Made by a program: the position numbers and the translations under genes | The notes under the pieces: generated by a model | The model's database searches: none | Seen by the model: only the letters and a program-made list of their open reading frames with translations | Told to the model about the DNA's origin: nothing | Part shown: positions 45,910 through 54,032 of the stretch, one piece after another | Layout: each line of letters opens with the position of its first letter | Numbering within the stretch: position 1 is the stretch's first letter | NCBI RefSeq assembly: GCF_027531815.1 | Contig: NZ_JAPZSK010000004.1 | Span: 248,001-312,000 of the forward strand | DNA: 64,000 nt | From: Gemmatimonas sp. | GTDB lineage: Bacteria; Gemmatimonadota; Gemmatimonadetes; Gemmatimonadales; Gemmatimonadaceae | Direction of reading: 5' to 3'

Positions 45910-47523
45910 ATGCCGATTGCCCCTCTTTCCACCGGAACGAACTCTGCCCCCGCACGGGAGCGGGTAACCCATTGGGTGCTCGTGGGGGGCTGGGTCCTCG
46001 CCGCAGCGCTCCTGCGCGGGGTCCTCTCGGCGTGTGTGCCGCTGCTCCCCGACGAGACCTATTACTGGGAATGGTCCCGGCGCCTCGAGGCCGGCTACTT
46101 CGACCACCCGCCCGGCATCGCTGTGCTCATTCGTGCCGGAACCCTGCTGTTGGGCGACCGCTCTGCTGGTGTGCGGGCCGGACCGGCGCTGGCCGCACTT
46201 GCCACCCACATGGCGGCGGTCTTGTGCGCGTGGCACCTGGCCGGCCGCGGTGACGCGGGACGACTGGCCGCCCGTCGAGCGGCCATGCTGGTCACCCTGC
46301 TGCCCATCGCCACGCTGGGACTCGTGTTGGCCACCCCCGATGCCGCGCTCTTCACGACCGCCATGATTGCGCTGCTGGCCGTCGAACGGGCGCTGGCCAC
46401 CCCGGTGCGCAGTTGGGCCAGCTTCCTCTGGTGGCTGCTGGCCGGGGTGGCCCTTGGTGGCGCCTTCGTGGCCAAGTACACGGCCGTACTGCTCCCCATG
46501 GGGCTCGTGATCGCCTGTCTGGTGCACCCGGCGCTGCGCCGGCGCTATGCCGATGCCGGGCCATGGGTGGCCGGAGCCGTCGCCCTTGCCCTGTTCGCCC
46601 CGGTGGTGGCGTGGAACCTGTTCAACAACTGGATTTCCTTCCGCTTCCAGTTGGGGCACGGATTCAACGCCGTGAGTCGCGGCAACCCCGTATCGCGCGA
46701 ACTCGAGATGCTCGGTGCCCAGGCCGGGCTCGCCTCCCCCATCCTGTTCGGGCTCCTCACCATTGTCGTGTGGGTGGCGCTGCGAGACGGCTGGCGTACC
46801 CGCCGCACCGCCCAGCCCACCGACCTCTCGGCGCGGCGCTTCGCCCTGGCGGTGGTGGCGGTGGTGCCGCTCGGGTTCTTCGCGATCAGCGCCTGGCGGC
46901 GACCGGTGGAAGCCAATTGGCCGGCCATGATTTATCCCGCGGCCATGATGCTGCTGGCCACGAGCCCCCTGCCCGTGGCGCAGGGCGTGTGGTGGCGCCG
47001 CGGCGTCTGGCTCGCTGCGGGGCTGCTGGCCGTGGTGGCGGTGCAGGCGGCCACCCCCATCTTGCCCCTCGCGCCCAGGCGTGACCCCATTGCCCGCGCC
47101 CATGGCTGGCGCGCGCTCGCGGATTCCGTGGCCGCAGCGCGGCGGGATCCGTTCCTGAACGGCACGGTGGACCGCTGGGTCGCCGCCGATCGCTATCAGG
47201 ACGCTTCGGAACTGGCCTTCCATCTCCCCGATCAGCCCACGGTGTTCTCGCTCAATCTCGGTGGGCGCACCAATCACTACGACGTGTGGCCAAACGCCTG
47301 GCAGCGCGTGCGCCCGGGCGACGGGCTGATCGTGGCCTTCGACGCCGATGCCAAGGGAGATTCCCTGGCCCGCGTGGTCGGTGGCTGGTTCAAGGCCATG
47401 CGGCCCGGCGCGCTGGTGCCGCTGCAACGCGAAGGTCGCACCGTAACCACCCGCCGGCTCTGGCTGTATCGCATCGCGCAAAACGTGCCCCGAACGAGTC
47501 CCACACACCCGGCGGTCCCGTGA
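45910..47523 (+). CDS. ArnT-like membrane glycosyltransferase (GT39/GT83 fold)
   Basis: A 537-residue protein with about 10-12 membrane helices. Near residue 45 the first extracytoplasmic loop has LLPDETYYWEWSRRLEAGYF, with the conserved acidic residue of polyprenyl-phosphate-sugar-dependent transferases, and DHPPG follows. This resembles ArnT and related GT83 enzymes, which add a sugar from a lipid carrier to an envelope acceptor on the periplasmic side. The acceptor (lipid A, glycan or protein) is not known. The ATG at 45910 gives a normal N-terminus. The stop overlaps the fluoride exporter start (GTGA). Confidence 0.85.
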   Translation: MPIAPLSTGTNSAPARERVTHWVLVGGWVLAAALLRGVLSACVPLLPDETYYWEWSRRLEAGYFDHPPGIAVLIRAGTLLLGDRSAGVRAGPALAALATHMAAVLCAWHLAGRGDAGRLAARRAAMLVTLLPIATLGLVLATPDAALFTTAMIALLAVERALATPVRSWASFLWWLLAGVALGGAFVAKYTAVLLPMGLVIACLVHPALRRRYADAGPWVAGAVALALFAPVVAWNLFNNWISFRFQLGHGFNAVSRGNPVSRELEMLGAQAGLASPILFGLLTIVVWVALRDGWRTRRTAQPTDLSARRFALAVVAVVPLGFFAISAWRRPVEANWPAMIYPAAMMLLATSPLPVAQGVWWRRGVWLAAGLLAVVAVQAATPILPLAPRRDPIARAHGWRALADSVAAARRDPFLNGTVDRWVAADRYQDASELAFHLPDQPTVFSLNLGGRTNHYDVWPNAWQRVRPGDGLIVAFDADAKGDSLARVVGGWFKAMRPGALVPLQREGRTVTTRRLWLYRIAQNVPRTSPTHPAVP

Positions 47524-47909
47524 ACGGCGCCGTCTCCGCCGCGGCGCTCCTCGCGGTCGCCGCTGGCGGCGCGGTTGGATCGGTGGCGCGCTACCTCGCG
47601 ACGCTCGCCCTCGTGCCGGCGACGGGCGCCTTCCCCGCCGGTACGCTGGTCGTGAACGTCGTGGGCTCGTTTCTCATTGGATGGTTCACCCGGTTCTTCA
47701 CGGGTGACGCCACGCAGGACGTGGTTCGTCTGGCGCTTACCACCGGGTTCTGTGGCGGATTCACCACGTTCTCCACCTTCAGTGCCGAGACGCTGCAGCT
47801 GGTACAGCAGGGAAAGGGCGCCCGCGCCATTGCCTACGTGGCGCTCAGTCTCGCGCTCGGGCTGGGCGCGGCCGCCCTCGGTCTCGTGCTGGGACGCCCC
47901 CGTGCATGA
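47520..47909 (+). CDS. crcB: Fluoride exporter
   Basis: A 129-residue protein with four membrane helices. The Fluc/CrcB motifs are present: GGAVGSVARY at the N-terminus, GTLVVNVVGSFLIGW (pore Asn) and GFCGGFTTFSTFSAE (sodium site and Phe track). It is a dual-topology dimer that exports fluoride. Its GTG start overlaps the previous stop and its stop overlaps the next ATG. No fluoride riboswitch fits in front of it, so its expression seems tied to the upstream glycosyltransferase gene. Confidence 0.94.
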   Translation: MNGAVSAAALLAVAAGGAVGSVARYLATLALVPATGAFPAGTLVVNVVGSFLIGWFTRFFTGDATQDVVRLALTTGFCGGFTTFSTFSAETLQLVQQGKGARAIAYVALSLALGLGAAALGLVLGRPRA

Positions 47910-49336
47910 CGCCAACTCCCCCGACTTACCCCGAGCCTGATGCCATGACCGTCACGTCCATTCCCGCCGACCTGCTTGCGTGGTGCGATGCCAACGACGC
48001 GCGCGCGCGTGAGGAACTGTTCGCGTTCCTGCGCATTCCCTCGGTGTCGGCGCGCACCGAGCACGCCGGGGACTGTGTGGCCGCGGCGCAGTTCGTCGCC
48101 GACGCCCTGGCGCGGATCGGCTTCACCACCAGCATCGAACCCACGCCGGGACATCCCATCGTGCTCGGTGAATGGCGCGGCGCACCGGTCGGCGCGCCCA
48201 CGCTGCTCATTTACGGCCACTACGACGTGCAGCCTGCGGAGCCGCTCGCGCTGTGGACCTCGCCGCCTTTCGAGCCCACGCTGCGTGACGGTCGCATCTA
48301 CGCGCGCGGTGCCGTGGACGACAAGGGGCAGCTCTATCTCCACATCAAGGCGCTCGAAGCGCACCTCGCGACACGCGGCACGCTGCCCGTGAACGTGATT
48401 GTGCTCGCCGAGGGTGAGGAGGAAGTGGGGAGCGAGAACCTGGAGGCGTTTCTCGATCGTGAACGCACGCGTCTGGCCTGCGACGCCGTGGTGATTTCCG
48501 ATAGCACGATGTTCGCGCCCGGCATCCCCAGCATACTCTCCAGCCTGCGCGGCATGGCGTATCTCGAGATTACCGTGCGCGGGGCCAGTGGCGATCTGCA
48601 CAGCGGCATGTACGGCGGCGCCGTGGTGAACCCGGCCATGGCGCTCGCCCGCATGCTCAGCACCATGCACGATGCCGAGGGGCGGATTGCCATTCCGGGC
48701 TTCTATGACGACGTGCGCCCGTTCCCCGACCACGTGCGTGCGCAGATGCGCACCCTCCCCTTCCGCGACGAGCAGCTGATGCACGAGGTGGGGGTGACGG
48801 CGCTGAGCGGTGAGCCGGGCTACACCACGCTCGAGCGCCTCTGGACCCGTCCCACCTGCGAGGTCAACGGCCTGCTCAGCGGTTACACCGGTGAAGGCGC
48901 CAAGACGGTGCTCCCCGCCGTCAGCATGGCCAAGGTGAGCTTCCGTCTCGTGCCCGACCAGGATCCGCATCGCATCGCCGCGCTGGTGGAGCAGCATCTG
49001 GTGCAGGTGGCACCGGCGGGGGTCTCGGTGACAGTGGCGTATCTGCACGGGGGGCGCCCGTGGCGCGCCGACCTGCAGGGGCCCATCATCGACGCCGGTC
49101 GCGCCGCGCTGCAGGCAGCGTTTGGCCGTGAGCCTGTCGTCACGGGGGAAGGGGGGAGTATTCCCGTCGTGGGCGACTTCGAACGCATCCTGGGTGCGCC
49201 CGTCCTGCTCATGGGCTTCGGCCTGCCGGGAGAAAACGCGCATGCTCCCGACGAGTGGATGAGCGAGGAGAACTTCCGTCTCGGCATGCGCGCGGCGGTC
49301 GTGCTGTACGAAGCGTACGGCCAACGCCCTCGCTGA
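47906..49336 (+). CDS. M20-family metallopeptidase (dipeptidase-like)
   Basis: A 476-residue cytoplasmic enzyme with the co-catalytic zinc-site pattern of M20 peptidases: His and Asp in YGHYDVQPAEP, the bridging Asp in RGAVDDKGQ, EGEEEVGSEN with the catalytic Glu, Asp in VISDSTMF, and the late His in GENAHAPDEWM. It is close to the CNDP/DapE-like dipeptidases. The ATG at 47906 overlaps the crcB stop; a second ATG at 47945 would also give a complete domain. A bidirectional hairpin follows the stop. Confidence 0.93.
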   Translation: MTPTPPTYPEPDAMTVTSIPADLLAWCDANDARAREELFAFLRIPSVSARTEHAGDCVAAAQFVADALARIGFTTSIEPTPGHPIVLGEWRGAPVGAPTLLIYGHYDVQPAEPLALWTSPPFEPTLRDGRIYARGAVDDKGQLYLHIKALEAHLATRGTLPVNVIVLAEGEEEVGSENLEAFLDRERTRLACDAVVISDSTMFAPGIPSILSSLRGMAYLEITVRGASGDLHSGMYGGAVVNPAMALARMLSTMHDAEGRIAIPGFYDDVRPFPDHVRAQMRTLPFRDEQLMHEVGVTALSGEPGYTTLERLWTRPTCEVNGLLSGYTGEGAKTVLPAVSMAKVSFRLVPDQDPHRIAALVEQHLVQVAPAGVSVTVAYLHGGRPWRADLQGPIIDAGRAALQAAFGREPVVTGEGGSIPVVGDFERILGAPVLLMGFGLPGENAHAPDEWMSEENFRLGMRAAVVLYEAYGQRPR

Positions 49337-49353
49337 GGCTTCACCACCGCCTC

Positions 49354-49399
49354 CGCACACGCCCCCCGGAAACCGCGCGGTTTCCGGGGGGCGTGTGCG
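49354..49399. terminator. Bidirectional hairpin between M20 peptidase and rho
   Basis: A perfect 22-bp inverted repeat (49354-49375 with 49378-49399) with a 2-nt centre, in the 95-bp gap between two convergent genes. It can act as terminator for both strands. No T-run follows on either side. Confidence 0.78.
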
Positions 49400-49431
49400 A
49401 ACAGCTCGGACGACGGCGCCCAAGCGGTCAA

Positions 49432-51462
49432 CTACAGTCCGTCGAGCAGTGAGTCGTTGTTGCTGGTGGCGGCAATACGCTTGATGAGCCATTCCATACC
49501 CGCCTGCGGTGGCAACTGGTGCAGACCGCGGCGCAGCAGGTGCACCTTATCGAGTTGATCCGGCCGGTACAGCTTCTCCTCGCGCCGGGTGCCACTGGTG
49601 GCGATGTCGAAGGCCGGGAAGATGCGTCGATCCGCCAGCGAGCGATCGAGCTTGATCTCGCAGTTGCCGGTGCCCTTGAACTCCTCGAAAATCACGTCGT
49701 CCATGCGCGAGCCGGTTTCCACCAGCGCCGTGGCAATGATCGTGAGTGATCCGCCCCCATGCTGCGGCGCAATCATGCGCGCCGAGCCGAAGAACGCCTT
49801 CGGTTTCTGCATCGCGGTGGCGTCGAGACCGCCGGACATGGTGCGTCCCGTGCCGCGATCGACCGTGTTGTGCGCGCGAGCCAGTCGGGTGATCGAGTCG
49901 AGTACGATCACCACATCCTTCCCCTGTTCTACCAGGCGGCGGGCGCGTTCAAGCGTCATCTCCGCCACTTCCACGTGCCGCTTGGGGGGCATGTCGAAGC
50001 TGGAGGCGACCACCTCGCCGTAGCCCCAGGTGATCATCTCGCTCACTTCCTCGGGACGTTCGTCCACGAGCAGGACCAGCAGCGCCGCCTGGGGATGGTT
50101 GATGGCCACCCCTTCGACAATGGCCTGCAGCAGCGTGGTCTTGCCGGCGCGAGCCGGGGCGACGATAAGTGCCCGCTGGCCGTAGCCGATCGGCGCGATG
50201 AGGTCGATGGCGCGACGCGTCAGCTCGGGGCCGGTCTTCGCCGGGCGTCCGGTCTCCAGCGTCAACTTCCGATCGGGGTAGCTGGCGATGAGCGTGTTGA
50301 AATCGGGGCGCTTTTCCAGCACCACCGGCGATCCATCGTTCAGTTGCTGCACTTCCACGACCACGTACCGTCCGCGCGGGTCGCGACCATAGGTGACCTC
50401 GAGCTTGTCCCCGCGACGCAGCTGGTGCAATCGCACCAGGGCAGGGGGCACGAAGGGATCGGTGGGGTCCGGCAGGTAGCTGTTGACCCCGCGGCGCAGG
50501 AACCCGCCGTCGCGTGAGGCGTCGAACCATCCGCCCATCGTGCCCTCGACCGCCACCGGGGTCTGCGGTGCCCGATCGTTGCCCCCTTCGACAGGGGCTC
50601 CACCACCACCACCACCACCACCACCACCACCACCACCGCCACCGCCGCGGCGGAATCGGTTGCGTCCGCGGCGGCCATTGCGACGGAAGCTCCCCTCGCC
50701 ACCCTCGAACCGATCGGGGCGCTCGCCCCCCTGTTCGGTGGCCGGTCGCTCCACGCGCTCCGGCCGCTCCGCCGGCGGTGCGCCGGACCGGTCGGAACCC
50801 ACCCGCTCACCCCGGTCGCGGTTGCGATGCCGCCCACGACGGCGGCCACCACGTTCGCGGCGATTGTCGAAGGGACGCTCCGGACGCTCCGTGCGCTCCG
50901 TGCGCTCCGGCCCATCCGTCCGATTGAAGGCGCGATCGTACCGGTTTTCCGTTTCGCGGCGGTCGTTGGTGACGCGTTCGGCCGGGTCGTATACCGGAGG
51001 CTGATAGCGCTCAACCCGCGGTTCCGCAGGCGGCTCCGCGCGGCTCTCGGTGGCGCGCTCCGGGCGAGACTCCGCGCGGGACTCCGCGCGACTCTCTGCA
51101 CGCGGTGCCGCGGCCGCCTCGCTCCCACTGTCGGGGCGCGGACGGCGCTCGCGACGGGGCGCAGCGGCAGGCGCAACAGCAGGCGCAGCAGCAGGCGCAG
51201 CGGCGGGTACGGCCGGAGCGGCCTGCGGCGCCGCGGGGGCGGCACTACTGCCAACCTCGTCGGCCTTCCGCCGCGGGGTGCGCGGACGGCGCGGTTTGGC
51301 CGCATCGGCGCTGGGCACCTCGACGTCGGCCGGGGCGGCTGCGGCCGCCTTGGTGCTCTTCGAGCGCGGCTTGGGCGCGTCGAGGTAGGGATTGTCGTCT
51401 CCGGCGACTTCCGGAGTCGTCCGCGTGCGCGGGCGGCGAGCTGGGCGTTTCGGTTCGGTCAT
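49432..51462 (-). CDS. rho: Transcription termination factor Rho with long disordered N-terminal extension
   Basis: A 676-residue protein, much longer than the 419 of E. coli Rho. Residues 1 to about 305 are low-complexity: Ala/Pro/Lys-rich, then repeated RAES and ERTE-type units, RGG/RRGR-rich stretches and a tract of about 16 glycines. The cold-shock-like RNA-binding domain follows (GGFLRRGVNSYLPDP near 315), then the hexameric ATPase with Walker A APARAGKTTLL near 437, Walker B VVIVLDSITRLARA and the Q/R-loop region. The catalytic part is intact, so it should terminate transcription. The ATG at 51462 starts the basic N-terminus (MTEPKRPARRP). Disordered insertions in Rho are known from other high-GC and Bacteroides species. 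Confidence 0.95.
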   Translation of the reverse strand: MTEPKRPARRPRTRTTPEVAGDDNPYLDAPKPRSKSTKAAAAAPADVEVPSADAAKPRRPRTPRRKADEVGSSAAPAAPQAAPAVPAAAPAAAPAVAPAAAPRRERRPRPDSGSEAAAAPRAESRAESRAESRPERATESRAEPPAEPRVERYQPPVYDPAERVTNDRRETENRYDRAFNRTDGPERTERTERPERPFDNRRERGGRRRGRHRNRDRGERVGSDRSGAPPAERPERVERPATEQGGERPDRFEGGEGSFRRNGRRGRNRFRRGGGGGGGGGGGGGGGGAPVEGGNDRAPQTPVAVEGTMGGWFDASRDGGFLRRGVNSYLPDPTDPFVPPALVRLHQLRRGDKLEVTYGRDPRGRYVVVEVQQLNDGSPVVLEKRPDFNTLIASYPDRKLTLETGRPAKTGPELTRRAIDLIAPIGYGQRALIVAPARAGKTTLLQAIVEGVAINHPQAALLVLLVDERPEEVSEMITWGYGEVVASSFDMPPKRHVEVAEMTLERARRLVEQGKDVVIVLDSITRLARAHNTVDRGTGRTMSGGLDATAMQKPKAFFGSARMIAPQHGGGSLTIIATALVETGSRMDDVIFEEFKGTGNCEIKLDRSLADRRIFPAFDIATSGTRREEKLYRPDQLDKVHLLRRGLHQLPPQAGMEWLIKRIAATSNNDSLLDGL
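50599..50646 (-). repeat. Trinucleotide tract encoding poly-Gly in Rho
   Basis: A near-perfect (CCA)n array on the + strand with about twelve units plus GCC variants, read on the - strand as about 16 Gly codons. Slippage would change the number of glycines without shifting the frame. Confidence 0.85.
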
Positions 51463-51932
51463 TCGACTACTGCGAGTGGTACTGGGTGCTCGCGTTCGAA
51501 CGAACGGAGCACGGCTCCCCATGCGTCATGATTGGCGACGCCAGGAGGGGCCTGAAGGACAAACCCGGTGTGGGGCTCGTGGAGCGCGGAAGCGCAGAAT
51601 GATGCGGGCTGCTGGGGGACGGATGTGCTGCCGTCGCACTGCCGGCGGCAACTGGCGCACGGGGATGCGTGCGTAGCGACGCCGGTACCGCTGGGGGGAA
51701 CGCGCGGAGTGGTGACTCCGGTGTCTCTCGAAGATCGCCGATCGGAGCACCACGCAGGGCTCCGCTGACCGACTCGGCCACAACGCGTCATTCGGGCGCG
51801 GCAGCGTCGGGATGTCCTTCGAGTTCCTGTGAGTATTACGAGGCAGGGGCAATCGCGCAACCCTTTGGCCCGATGCGGAGTTGTATCGGCAGCCCCGATC
51901 GGCCCCATTCCGCCCCTCTCTACGTTTGTACC
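51463..51932. other. 470-bp divergent gap upstream of rho and the TPR gene
   Basis: No open frame here looks like a gene. The part next to rho (51463-51800) is probably its promoter and untranslated leader, which is often long in rho genes and used for autoregulation. A TACGTT at 51921-51926, 6 nt before the TPR gene ATG, could be a -10 element. No clear hairpin or riboswitch was recognised. Confidence 0.4.
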
Positions 51933-52526
51933 ATGATTGCCCCTCTCCTCGACCTTCCCGCCGCACTCGCCGAGGCCGTCAACGCCTACGAGGCCTCCGG
52001 CAACGTGGGTGCCCTCATGGAACGGCTCCACCATGTGCGCGAGGGGGCCACCCCCGATGCGCTCGTGGCCGCCGCCGAACCCTGGCTGCACATGCCGGAG
52101 GTGGCCGGCCCGCTCTATGAACGGGTGGTCGACCACCAGCCCAACAACGCGCGCGCCCTCGTCATTCTTGCCAACGCCTATTGGCTCTCGGGGCGCGGCC
52201 CCGAGGTCGTGGGGGAACTGGCCTCGCGCGCCCTGGCCGCCGACCCCGACAATCGCGGGGCCTGGCACATGTGGGCACTCACCGAAGGCAACCAGCGCGA
52301 CCGCACCATTCGCTGGGTGCAGGTCACGCAGCGGTTCCCCGATGACATGCTGGCCAAGGCGGCGCTCGCCGACAACGCCGCCTCGCTGGCGGCGGCCGAG
52401 CACGACCGGGAAGCGCTCGCGCTGGCCATCGGGGCCTACGAGGAGCTGTGGAACAACTCGCCCAACGCCCAACAGCGAGCCGCACTCGAGACCGCGCTCA
52501 ACACGTTGCGCAACTACCAATTCTGA
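51933..52526 (+). CDS. TPR-like cytoplasmic protein
   Basis: A 197-residue acidic protein without signal or membrane segment. Helical pairs resemble tetratricopeptide repeats (for example PLYERVVDHQPNNARALVILANAY near 60-85 and a second pair ending AADPDNRGAWHMWAL). The start ATG at 51933 has no Shine-Dalgarno and lies just after a TA-rich hexamer, suggesting a short leader. It is followed 7 bp later by the carboxymuconolactone-decarboxylase gene, likely cotranscribed. Specific role unknown. Confidence 0.75.
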   Translation: MIAPLLDLPAALAEAVNAYEASGNVGALMERLHHVREGATPDALVAAAEPWLHMPEVAGPLYERVVDHQPNNARALVILANAYWLSGRGPEVVGELASRALAADPDNRGAWHMWALTEGNQRDRTIRWVQVTQRFPDDMLAKAALADNAASLAAAEHDREALALAIGAYEELWNNSPNAQQRAALETALNTLRNYQF

Positions 52527-52533
52527 GTAGCCG

Positions 52534-52950
52534 ATGACCGAGCCCACCACCGGCGGTCCGCCGCACGATCACGCCGCCGCGCGCCCGGCCCCCCCGGGGG
52601 AAAGCGCCGCCCTCACCGAGTTCCGGCAGTTCCGCGAGCGCATGAACACCCGCATCCTCGGCGAGAACAATCTCGTCATCAACCGGTTCTTCAATCTCGA
52701 CGGCCGTGCCTACGAAGGCGGCGCGCTCGACGTGAAGACCAAGGAACTGCTCGGCCTCGTGGCCTCGCTCGTGCTGCGCTGCGACGACTGCATCACCTAC
52801 CACGTCGTGCGCTGCGCCGAAGAAGGCGTGACGCGCGATGAGATGTTCGAGACGCTCAGCATCGGACTCATCGTGGGCGGCAGCATCGTCATTCCCCACC
52901 TGCGCCGCGCGGTGGATCGCTGGGATGACTGTGAGCGCCTGCGGGGCTAG
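52534..52950 (+). CDS. Carboxymuconolactone decarboxylase/AhpD-like protein
   Basis: A 138-residue all-helical protein of the CMD superfamily. The core DVKTKELLGLVASLVLRCDD and the CxxC motif CDDCITYH (about 88-95), with a nearby His, are as in AhpD-like alkylhydroperoxidase partners. A redox role is therefore more likely than decarboxylation. The stop codon lies within a CTAG shared with the convergent deacetylase gene. Confidence 0.88.
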   Translation: MTEPTTGGPPHDHAAARPAPPGESAALTEFRQFRERMNTRILGENNLVINRFFNLDGRAYEGGALDVKTKELLGLVASLVLRCDDCITYHVVRCAEEGVTRDEMFETLSIGLIVGGSIVIPHLRRAVDRWDDCERLRG

Positions 52951-53996
52951 GGCTTCGCAATCGTCTTCGGATTTCCATCCGACACGAACCGCGCCCACTT
53001 GCCCCCCACCTTGTCCATCTCGTTCAAGGTGGTCGTGAGGTTGGTTCCCCCCTGCAGGGGGACTCGTGGCAGCGCGCGGGGATTGAACTGGGGGTCGAAC
53101 GGGCTGCGGGCCGGACCCCCAGCCACCTCGAACACCGCCTCGTGGGCGTACGACACCGTACGCTTCGCCTTCGTGTCATACCACGACCCCTTCAGCGTCA
53201 GGGCCCGATTCTTCGGCCACAGCCCGTAGGGCAGCGCCATGCCGCGTACCTGGTAGCCGGGCACCGCACTGTCGATCGCCAGCACGCCGCGCGCCAGCTG
53301 CTCCTGGACCACCGCGTCGCTGTACTTGCTGAGCTTCGCGTGCCAGAGCGTATGGTTGCACAGTTCGAAGCCCTGCTGATGGAGGAACTGCACTTTCTTG
53401 AAGCGCCACGCCGACTGCTGCCCCTGAATCCCCTTTTCGCCGAAGAAGGCGTGCCCGGCCTCCGCCGCGGGCAGCATGCAGAACAGTCCCTTGGGCTTCC
53501 AGTCGGGATGGGTGCGAATGAAGTCGAGCAGGATGCCCACCGCGCTGGTCGGGTCCACCACCAGCTGGCCATTGCGCTCGAGGTACCGGAACTGACTCGG
53601 TGAGGCGTCGTCGAAGGTGAACAGGACCGGCGTCTTTCCGGCGGGCACATCCAGTGTCTTGTCCAGGATCTCCGACAGGTTCACCGGCACGTAGCCGCGC
53701 CGGTGCAACTCGGCCAGCTCCGCCCGGAACCGCTCGCGCGACACCTTGTAGGTGCCGTCCTTCTCCACCACCTGATGCCACTCCACGATGGGGAACCGGC
53801 CGAGCTCGTTGGGCACGCGCGTCGCCGGCGGCGTGGCACTTTGTGGGGGGTGGGTCCGTAGGAGGGGATGAGCCGACGCCAGGGTCGGCGCCAGCACGGC
53901 CGCGGCAACCACCGCCGCGGCAACCACGGCCGCGCCACGGCGTGTCAGTATGTGGACGATACGAACGGTGCGGGGAACGGGAAACGGGCTGACCAT
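52947..53996 (-). CDS. Exported polysaccharide deacetylase (NodB-like)
   Basis: A 349-residue protein with an N-terminal signal (hydrophobic, about 18-40, ending near LASAHP). The NodB-type fold is recognised from VLFTFDDASPSQF (the catalytic/metal Asp pair, with Ala for the usual Gly) and CNHTLWHAKLSKY (metal-binding His-x3-His). It likely removes acetyl groups from a cell-envelope glycan in the periplasm. The ATG at 53996 is chosen because it begins the signal peptide. It is divergent from the PBP gene with only 36 bp between start codons, and its stop shares CTAG with the CMD gene. Confidence 0.85.
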   Translation of the reverse strand: MVSPFPVPRTVRIVHILTRRGAAVVAAAVVAAAVLAPTLASAHPLLRTHPPQSATPPATRVPNELGRFPIVEWHQVVEKDGTYKVSRERFRAELAELHRRGYVPVNLSEILDKTLDVPAGKTPVLFTFDDASPSQFRYLERNGQLVVDPTSAVGILLDFIRTHPDWKPKGLFCMLPAAEAGHAFFGEKGIQGQQSAWRFKKVQFLHQQGFELCNHTLWHAKLSKYSDAVVQEQLARGVLAIDSAVPGYQVRGMALPYGLWPKNRALTLKGSWYDTKAKRTVSYAHEAVFEVAGGPARSPFDPQFNPRALPRVPLQGGTNLTTTLNEMDKVGGKWARFVSDGNPKTIAKP

Positions 53997-54032
53997 GACA
54001 AGCGTGCGGCAGGTGCGGAGACCGGTGAGGCG

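Noticed and set aside
47500-47520. Fluoride riboswitch in front of crcB
   Set aside because: The crcB start overlaps the preceding stop, leaving no room for a leader; nothing resembling the motif was seen.
50590-50650. Possible CRISPR or tandem-repeat array
   Set aside because: It is a simple CCA trinucleotide tract inside rho, without spacers; the His-rich reading on the other strand is meaningless.
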